A DNA stretch of 64,000 nucleotides from Microbacterium sp. Marseille-Q6648 (GTDB lineage: Bacteria; Actinomycetota; Actinomycetes; Actinomycetales; Microbacteriaceae): positions 372,001 through 436,000 of the forward strand of contig NZ_CALPBZ010000002.1 of the NCBI RefSeq assembly GCF_943181415.1, given 5' to 3'. The stretch's first letter is position 1, and each line of letters opens with the position of its first letter. A program made the position numbers and the translations under genes. This document shows, one piece after another, positions 58,804 to 64,000 of this stretch. The notes beneath the pieces are model-generated. The model worked only from the letters and a program-made list of their open reading frames with translations. It was not told where the DNA came from and did no database searches.

Positions 58804-59007
58804 GGGGTGTGACTCTCGTGGTGCATTTCGGCCACCCCTGACGTTCGAGCAGCCGAAGCGCGGGATTCCGGGTCGCGCGCTCAGCAGCATCCGCACCGTT
58901 GCACTGCCTGTGAAACCGAGCATACCCCCGCTGATCTGCCGTTCGTCCAGGCCCCCTCCGTCACCGGGGGGAGCCTGCGACCGCGGCGAGGGGCGTGTCG
59001 GTGCCTG

Positions 59008-59286
59008 TCAGCGCGCGGCGAGGCGGACGATTCCCCACACCGCGGCGCCGATTCCGGCCGCCACGACGACGGCCGCGGCCGCGGCGCCCTGGGGGCTGCG
59101 ATCGGCGAAGGCGCGGGCCTTGACGATGCCGCGATCCAGGGCGATGCCGGCCCGCTTGGGCAGGTTCGCCTTCTCCTCGATGGCCGCGAGCGCGGCCTTG
59201 AGCTCGGCGCGCGCCTTCTCGACCGGGTCGGTGATGCCGATCGGGACGGCGGTGCGGGGCATGGTCACGCGCGTGTCAATACTCAC
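59008..59286 (-). CDS. Small DUF3618-like membrane protein
   Basis: A 92-residue protein with a charged helix (KARAELKAALAAIEEKANLP) and one C-terminal membrane helix (AAAAAVVVAAGIGAAVWGIV). The arrangement resembles DUF3618 proteins, which are small membrane proteins of actinobacteria often encoded with holin-like and YtxH-like genes, as here. GTG 59286 overlaps the end of the preceding holin-family gene by 11 bases. The function is unknown. Confidence 0.8.
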   Translation of the reverse strand: MSIDTRVTMPRTAVPIGITDPVEKARAELKAALAAIEEKANLPKRAGIALDRGIVKARAFADRSPQGAAAAAVVVAAGIGAAVWGIVRLAAR

Positions 59287-59677
59287 CGCGCACCTCCTTC
59301 ACATCGTGTGCGATCGCCTGCGCGGGGTTGGTGCGCTTGGCGAGACGTTTGAACCGCATGATCCCGAACAGCGCGAGGATCACGGTGACCAGCAGCATCA
59401 CGAAGAAGACGACGAGGGCGGACAGCCAGACGGGCCACCACGACGACAGCCCCGCGATGACGAAGGCGCCGAGTGCCGGAATCGACCAGAACAGCACGAA
59501 CAGGGCGGCGATCATCCAGATCGCCCCCCAGCCGCCGTCCTTCGCGGTGCGCGCCAGCCAGACCTTCGCCGAGTCGATCTCGGCCGTGACGAGATTGCGG
59601 ACGAGTTCGGGGATCTCGCCGACGAGGGTCAGCAGACCGTCATCGGCGCGATCGCGGAAGCCACGAGGCGTCGTCAT
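59276..59677 (-). CDS. Phage holin family (Holin-X type) membrane protein
   Basis: A 133-residue protein with an amphipathic helix (FRDRADDGLLTLVGEIPELV) and two hydrophobic membrane helices (GAIWMIAALFVLFWSIPALG and WWPVWLSALVVFFVMLLVTV). It matches the putative actinobacterial Holin-X superfamily. Despite the name these are chromosomal proteins, and no phage genes are nearby. It starts 1 base after the YtxH-like gene ends and overlaps the DUF3618-like gene. Confidence 0.88.
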   Translation of the reverse strand: MTTPRGFRDRADDGLLTLVGEIPELVRNLVTAEIDSAKVWLARTAKDGGWGAIWMIAALFVLFWSIPALGAFVIAGLSSWWPVWLSALVVFFVMLLVTVILALFGIMRFKRLAKRTNPAQAIAHDVKEVRGEY

Positions 59678-59678
59678 G

Positions 59679-60071
59679 TCAGGCCTCGCTGCGCTCGCGG
59701 GCCTCGTCGGCGGCCTTCTTCGCCTTCTCTGCGGCCTTGGTGGCGGCCGCGGTGGTCTCGTCGGCGGCGCGATCGAGGTCGTCTGCCGCCGCCTTGCTCG
59801 CCTTCACGGCGGCGTCGACACGCTGACCGGGGGTGCCTTTGCCTGCGGCGGCCTTCGAGACCTTGACGGCCGAGTCCCACAGCGTGCTGGGCAGTGCCAT
59901 CGCGCTGGATTTCGCGAACTCGCTGACCTTGGCCACCTGGTCCTGCACGGGTTCGGTGTTCCAGACCTTCATCCACTGGGTCTTGATCTGCTCGTACCGC
60001 TCTTTGCCGGCACGCGAGCCGAGGACGTATCCCACGGCGATTCCGATCACAAGTCCTGCTTTGCCCCTCAT
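59679..60071 (-). CDS. YtxH-like small protein
   Basis: A 130-residue protein beginning with the YtxH signature MRGKAGLVIGIAVGYVLGSR followed by a basic AGKERYEQI segment, then a long Lys/Ala/Glu-rich helical tail that is probably elongated. It is first in a three-gene operon with the holin-family and DUF3618-like genes, a set seen in actinobacteria and suggested to act in envelope stress. The direct role is not known. Confidence 0.88.
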   Translation of the reverse strand: MRGKAGLVIGIAVGYVLGSRAGKERYEQIKTQWMKVWNTEPVQDQVAKVSEFAKSSAMALPSTLWDSAVKVSKAAAGKGTPGQRVDAAVKASKAAADDLDRAADETTAAATKAAEKAKKAADEARERSEA

Positions 60072-60172
60072 GGGGTGCTCCTCCCGCTCGGTGGTGCGCC
60101 TGTTGGTGGTCCCAGGTTAGCCGTGCATGCCGATCCGGGTATCCACCCTTGACATTCGGGTGCGGATGCCGA

Positions 60173-61723
60173 TCATTCCGCGGGCGGCCCGGTCCACAGC
60201 GTCGCCCGCCGTACCCGGTCGGCCTCGGTCATGGCGTCGCGCACGACGTCGGCCGGATCGCTCCCCGAGAGCCACGCCCCGACCGCGGCCACACCGTCGG
60301 AGCCGGCGATCGCGGTGCGGATCGCCGCCGTCTCAGCTGCGTGGCCGAGGGCGGACGACGGTCGCTCGACGGCGGACGTCGTCCGGGTCGATGCGAGCAC
60401 CCGCAGCTCGGCGGTGGCCACGCCCAGCAGCGCGGACGCCTCGGACACCGCGAGTGCTCGCGCCTGGTCGTCGGTGAGCCCCGTCGTGGCGGGCTCGGTC
60501 TCGCCGCCGCCGAAGCGCACGCGGACGACGTGCCGGCCCGGTCCGGCCGCATCTGCCAGCCACCCCCAGCGCGCGGTCTCATGACTGACCGCAGCCGCCG
60601 GTCCGGTCCCTGGGATCCGCACGACGCGTGCGCCGCGCGGGTGGGTGTCGAGGGTCGCCGCCGAGATCGCGAGCGTCACCGTCTCGACGACTCCGGGAGT
60701 CTCGCGCGGCGCCGCGTCCAGCTCCGCGACATGGGCGGCGAGCAGCATCCGTGCCTCGCGTGCGCCCACGGCCACGATGACCGCGTCGGCGTCGATGACC
60801 GCGGGGACCTCGTCCGGGCGTGCGGGGCCGGGGCCCCCGGGGTCGGCGTCCGCGGGGTCGGCGCCCGCGGGGGGCGCGGTCGCATCAGGGGTCGCGGCGG
60901 GCGCCTCGGACTCCACGGTCACGCGCCAGCCGCCGTCGCCGGCGGTGAGGGCGACCGCGCGCGTGCGGCGGCGCACCTCGACGTCGAGGTCGCCGAGGCG
61001 ATGCTCGAGCGCGGCCGTGAGGCGCGGCATCCCGCCGTCGAGCCCGGCCGGCTGCAGAGCCTCGTCCGTCGCCAGCAGCTCGGCGACCGCGCCGCCGAGG
61101 GATCCGGTGCGGGTGAGGGCGGTGTTGAGGCCGGGCGCGAGGGCGTCGACATCGAGTTCGTCCGGTCCGACGCCGAGCGTGCCGACGCTCAGCGGAGCCA
61201 CCATGCGGTCGAGCACGCGGTCGCCCATGCGGGTGCGCACCAGCCGGGCGAGGTTGCGCTCCACGCCGATGGTCAGCGGGGGCCGAAGACGGTCGAGGTA
61301 CGCGCGCCACGCGCCGCCCCAGCCGATGATCGCCCGTACGTCGTCGGCCCACGGATTGGCGGGGATGCCCCGCACGGTCGCGGCGGGCAGCTTCGCCGCG
61401 CCCTGGGGAAGGCCCGCGATCCAGGTCTCGTCGGTGCGCGGGGCCACCACGTGCGCGCCCAGGCCGAGGTCATCGACGAGCGCGCGCATCGTCTCGGTGG
61501 CGGAGTGATCCAGGGGCCCTGTCGGGAGGGGGAATCCGTCGGCCTCGTACGGCTGGATCGCGCCGCCCAGCGTCTCGGACTGCTCGAGGAGGGTGACGCG
61601 GATCCCCACCTTCGCGCACTCGAGGGCGGCGACGAGCCCGGCGAGGCCGCCGCCGATCACCACGATGCGACGGTGGTGGGCATGCGCGACCAGATCGGAG
61701 AGGGGTGAGGGTGCGTCGACCAC
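60173..61723 (-). CDS. hemY: Protoporphyrinogen/coproporphyrinogen oxidase (HemY/HemG-type)
   Basis: A 516-residue flavoprotein oxidase of haem biosynthesis. The FAD-binding motif is IVVIGGGLAGLVAALECAK (residues about 19-37) with LLEQSETLGGAIQPYEADGF, and the FAD domain returns in the C-terminus (GVAAVGAWLSGSDPADVV). The middle has LVRTRMGDRVLDRMVAPL and GGMPRLTAALEHRLGDLD of this family. A long Ala/Pro/Asp-rich insert (about residues 280-330) is not usual. GTG 61723 has GGAG upstream. hemD is 1.4 kb downstream. A general amine-oxidase role is less likely but not excluded. Confidence 0.85.
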   Translation of the reverse strand: MVDAPSPLSDLVAHAHHRRIVVIGGGLAGLVAALECAKVGIRVTLLEQSETLGGAIQPYEADGFPLPTGPLDHSATETMRALVDDLGLGAHVVAPRTDETWIAGLPQGAAKLPAATVRGIPANPWADDVRAIIGWGGAWRAYLDRLRPPLTIGVERNLARLVRTRMGDRVLDRMVAPLSVGTLGVGPDELDVDALAPGLNTALTRTGSLGGAVAELLATDEALQPAGLDGGMPRLTAALEHRLGDLDVEVRRRTRAVALTAGDGGWRVTVESEAPAATPDATAPPAGADPADADPGGPGPARPDEVPAVIDADAVIVAVGAREARMLLAAHVAELDAAPRETPGVVETVTLAISAATLDTHPRGARVVRIPGTGPAAAVSHETARWGWLADAAGPGRHVVRVRFGGGETEPATTGLTDDQARALAVSEASALLGVATAELRVLASTRTTSAVERPSSALGHAAETAAIRTAIAGSDGVAAVGAWLSGSDPADVVRDAMTEADRVRRATLWTGPPAE

Positions 61724-61818
61724 GTCTCCATCCTCGCACCGCCGCGGTTCGCGCGCCGTTCGAGCGGGAGCCCGCAACGGGCGGGCGCGCGCGAGCCGGC
61801 GGTGGCAGGATGGGCGCC

Positions 61819-62415
61819 ATGACGCTGCACATCACCGGCGACGACGCCGCCGATCGCCTGCTCTCCGACGATCCTCTGGCCCTGCTGATCGGGATGCTGC
61901 TCGACCAGCAGGTCGCGATGGAGACCGCGTTCGCCGGACCTCTCAAGATCGCCGAGCGCGCCGGCACCCTCGACGCCGCGGCCCTGGCCACGTTCGATCC
62001 CGACGCGTTCGCGGAGCTGTTCAGCGCGACGCCCGCAGTGCACCGCTACCCCGGCTCCATGGCCGGGCGCGTACAGGCCCTGTGCCGGACGGTCGACGAG
62101 GAGTGGGGCGGCGACGCGGCCGCCATCTGGAAGCGGGACGACCCCGACGGCGCGACGGTGCTCAAGCGGTTGAAAGCGCTGCCGGGGTTCGGCGAGCAGA
62201 AGGCCAGGATCTTTTTGGCGCTCCTCGGCAAGCAGTACGGCTTCGCCGGGGCCGGCTGGCGCGAGGCGGCGGGCTCGTACGGCGATGAAGGATCGTTCCG
62301 CTCGGTCGCCGACATCACCTCGCCCGAGTCCTTGACGAAGGTGCGCGAGCACAAGCGCGAGATGAAGGCCCAGGCCAAGGCGGCGAAGTCCTCGTCCGGG
62401 GGCGGAGGCGTCTGA
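61819..62415 (+). CDS. HhH-GPD-type base excision repair protein
   Basis: A 198-residue protein of the HhH-GPD-like family. It starts THITGDDAADRLLSDDPLAL-type sequence (MTLHITGDDAADRLL) with LIGMLLDQQVAMETAFAGPL, which is characteristic, and contains the helix-hairpin-helix segment LPGFGEQKARIFLALLGKQY. The final catalytic Asp seen in true glycosylases is not evident, so it may be a non-canonical DNA-binding or repair protein. ATG 61819 starts the conserved fold; ATG 61810 is an alternative. It is co-transcribed with the next gene (TGATG overlap). Confidence 0.88.
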   Translation: MTLHITGDDAADRLLSDDPLALLIGMLLDQQVAMETAFAGPLKIAERAGTLDAAALATFDPDAFAELFSATPAVHRYPGSMAGRVQALCRTVDEEWGGDAAAIWKRDDPDGATVLKRLKALPGFGEQKARIFLALLGKQYGFAGAGWREAAGSYGDEGSFRSVADITSPESLTKVREHKREMKAQAKAAKSSSGGGGV

Positions 62416-62846
62416 TGCAGAAGACCGGCGGAAGCGTCGCCGCCTTCGTGGCAGGCGTCACTCCGGCCAAGCGTCGCCGCGATGCCGAGACGATGCTGGC
62501 CCTGCTGTCCGAGATCACCGGGCGCGAGCCGGAGCTGTGGGGCACGATCATCGGGTTCGGGTCGTGTCACTACGTCTATCCCACCGGCAACGAGGGCGAC
62601 ATCCCGGTCACCGCGTTCGCGCCCCGCAAGCAGGCCACCACCGTCTACCTCATCCCCGGCTTCGCCGAGCGCACGCAGGAGCTCGCCCGGCTCGGGCCGC
62701 ACACGACCGGGGCCGGATGCCTCTACCTGAAGGACCTCGAAGCGGTGGACCTCGAGGTCCTGCGCGGCATCATCGCCGAGTCCGAGCGCGCGGTGCGCAG
62801 CGGGACGGGGTGGGAGGGCGTGACGGTCACGCTCACCGACGGCTGA
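62415..62846 (+). CDS. DUF1801 family protein
   Basis: A 143-residue protein with the DUF1801 core: MLALLSEITGREPELWGTII then GFGSCHYVYPTGNEGD and FAPRKQATTVYLIPGFAERT, ending CLYLKDLEAVDLEVLRGIIA. The fold belongs to the YdhG-like group and resembles frataxin-like small proteins. There is no membrane segment. Its start shares one base with the preceding stop codon, so it is coupled to the HhH-GPD gene. Its biochemical role is unknown. Confidence 0.9.
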   Translation: MQKTGGSVAAFVAGVTPAKRRRDAETMLALLSEITGREPELWGTIIGFGSCHYVYPTGNEGDIPVTAFAPRKQATTVYLIPGFAERTQELARLGPHTTGAGCLYLKDLEAVDLEVLRGIIAESERAVRSGTGWEGVTVTLTDG

Positions 62847-62900
62847 GCCGCGGCATCCTCTTCTCCCACGCCGGACGGTGTGTCTCCGCGGCGGCGCGGG

Positions 62901-64000
62901 TCAGGCGCCGCGGAGGCGCTCCGACAGATACGCCTTCAGGTTCTCGAGGGGCACGCGCTCCTGGGCCATCGTGTCTCGATCGCGCACGGTGACGGCGCGG
63001 TCGTCGAGCGAGTCGAAGTCGACGGTGACGCAGAAGGGCGTGCCGATCTCGTCCTGGCGACGGTAGCGGCGGCCGATGGCGCCGGCGTCGTCGAAGTCGA
63101 TGTTCCAGTCGCCGCGCAGCGAGTCGGCGACCTCGCGCGCCAGCGGCGAGAGCCGCTCGTTGCGCGAGAGCGGCAGGATCGCCGCCTTCACCGGAGCCAG
63201 GCGCGGGTCGAGCCCCAGCACCGTGCGGGTGTCCGTGCCGCCCTTGGCGTTGGGCGCCTCTTCCTCGCGGTAGGCGTCGACGAGGAACGCCATCATGGCG
63301 CGCGTGAGACCGAACGAGGGCTCGATGACGTACGGGATGTAGGTCGAGTTCGACGCCTGATCGAAGTACGACAGCTTCTGACCCGAGGCCTCGGTGTGGC
63401 TGCCGAGGTCGTAGTCGGTGCGGTTGGCGATGCCCATCAGCTCGCCCCACTCCTTGCCGGGGAAGCCGAACCGGTACTCCACGTCGATCGTGCCGGCGGA
63501 GTAGTGGGCGCGCTCGTCCTCGGGCACGTCGAAGCGGCGCATGTTGGCCGGATCGATCCCGAGGTCGGTGAACCAGTTCCAGCAGTCCTCGACCCACGCG
63601 CCGAACCAGTGGTCCGCCTCGGCGGGCGGGGTGAAGTACTCGATCTCCATCTGCTCGAACTCGCGGGTGCGGAAGATGAAGTTGCCGGGCGTGATCTCGT
63701 TGCGGAACGCCTTGCCGACCTGGCCGATGCCGAAGGGGGGCTTCTTGCGCGACGCGGTGAGCACGTTGGCGAAGTTGACGAAGATGCCCTGCGCGGTCTC
63801 GGGACGCAGGTAGTGCAGTCCCGACTCGTCGTCGACGACGCCGAGATAGGTCTTCACCAGGCCCGAGAACGCCTTGGGCTCGGTGTACTGACCCTTCGTG
63901 CCGCAGTTGGGGCAGGGCACGTCGGCCAGGCCGTTCTCAGCCGGGCGACCCTTCCGGGCTTCGAAGTCCTCGATGAGGTTGTCGGCGCGGAACCGCTTGT
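62901..64000 (-). CDS. glyS: Glycyl-tRNA synthetase, C-terminal part
   Basis: The gene is cut by the right end; the open frame continues without a stop to position 64000 ([20 protein letters not shown] just before the visible part). It charges tRNA-Gly. The class II dimeric type is shown by the zinc-like CPNCGTKG, motif 2 ([20 protein letters not shown]), [14 protein letters not shown] (motif 3) and the C-terminal anticodon domain ([20 protein letters not shown]). The visible 366 codons cover most of the catalytic core and all of the C-terminus. Confidence 0.96.
   Translation of the reverse strand, partial: KRFRADNLIEDFEARKGRPAENGLADVPCPNCGTKGQYTEPKAFSGLVKTYLGVVDDESGLHYLRPETAQGIFVNFANVLTASRKKPPFGIGQVGKAFRNEITPGNFIFRTREFEQMEIEYFTPPAEADHWFGAWVEDCWNWFTDLGIDPANMRRFDVPEDERAHYSAGTIDVEYRFGFPGKEWGELMGIANRTDYDLGSHTEASGQKLSYFDQASNSTYIPYVIEPSFGLTRAMMAFLVDAYREEEAPNAKGGTDTRTVLGLDPRLAPVKAAILPLSRNERLSPLAREVADSLRGDWNIDFDDAGAIGRRYRRQDEIGTPFCVTVDFDSLDDRAVTVRDRDTMAQERVPLENLKAYLSERLRGA

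Noticed and set aside
59276-59677. Holin-family gene as a prophage remnant
   Set aside because: No integrase, portal, terminase or att-like repeats nearby. The YtxH-like and DUF3618-like neighbours are a common chromosomal set.

Overview
The window is one contiguous piece of a high-GC actinobacterial chromosome, most likely from Microbacterium or a close relative in the Microbacteriaceae. The evidence is the GC-rich codon use with many GTG starts, tight operons with ATGA or GTGA overlaps, an LAVTG sortase-type anchor, coenzyme F420 genes, and a recurring DNA word (GGATGCC and its complement). No rRNA, tRNA, CRISPR array, insertion sequence or integrated phage was seen. The genes look like core metabolism and regulation rather than an acquired island.

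Layout. 1-3.7 kb: two paralogous small proteins flanking an EAL-domain gene, then a thioesterase, an acetyltransferase and cofE. 4-7 kb: an operon of histidine kinase, LuxR-type regulator and DUF4097-like membrane protein, the last with an apparent frameshift. 7-11.6 kb: etfB-etfA followed by an unusual cytochrome b with a repetitive N-terminus, and a divergent MarR regulator. 11.6-14.4 kb: acyl-CoA dehydrogenase, 3-hydroxyisobutyrate dehydrogenase and enoyl-CoA hydratase, consistent with valine/isobutyryl-CoA breakdown. 14.7-24.1 kb: two very large secreted enzymes facing each other, a wall-anchored 5'-nucleotidase and a dual-domain amylase-pullulanase with LacI-type operators. 25.3-30.8 kb: the methylcitrate (propionate) operon gntR-prpD-prpB-prpC plus a thiolase. 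31-34 kb: an ABC exporter with its own HTH regulator. 34-40.8 kb: housekeeping genes (VOC, Nudix, AKR, rlmN) and a three-gene SDR/hydratase/SDR operon. 40.9-43.9 kb: a YkoEDC-type ECF transporter under a TPP riboswitch. 43.9-49.9 kb: a DD-carboxypeptidase, a J-domain/NERD-like protein, a hydroxyisobutyryl-CoA hydrolase and a second ABC exporter. 50.4-58.8 kb: the F420 region. 59-62.8 kb: three small membrane or stress proteins, a protoporphyrinogen oxidase, an HhH-GPD protein and a DUF1801 protein. The window ends inside glycyl-tRNA synthetase.

How the parts fit. F420 synthesis and use are spread over the window: fbiC (cofGH), a Baeyer-Villiger-type monooxygenase, fgd and cofC form one overlapping operon; cofD is translationally coupled to hemD on the other strand; cofE stands alone 47 kb away. 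Two features break the expected pathway. The CofH half of FbiC has lost the radical-SAM cysteine motif, and CofE lacks the FMN reductase domain usually fused to it in actinobacterial FbiB. A canonical F420-dependent glucose-6-phosphate dehydrogenase in the same operon implies the cofactor is nevertheless present. The acyl-CoA dehydrogenase genes would feed electrons to the ETF, and the cytochrome b encoded directly behind etfA is a plausible membrane outlet for them. Propionyl-CoA from valine breakdown could enter the methylcitrate cycle encoded at 26-30 kb.
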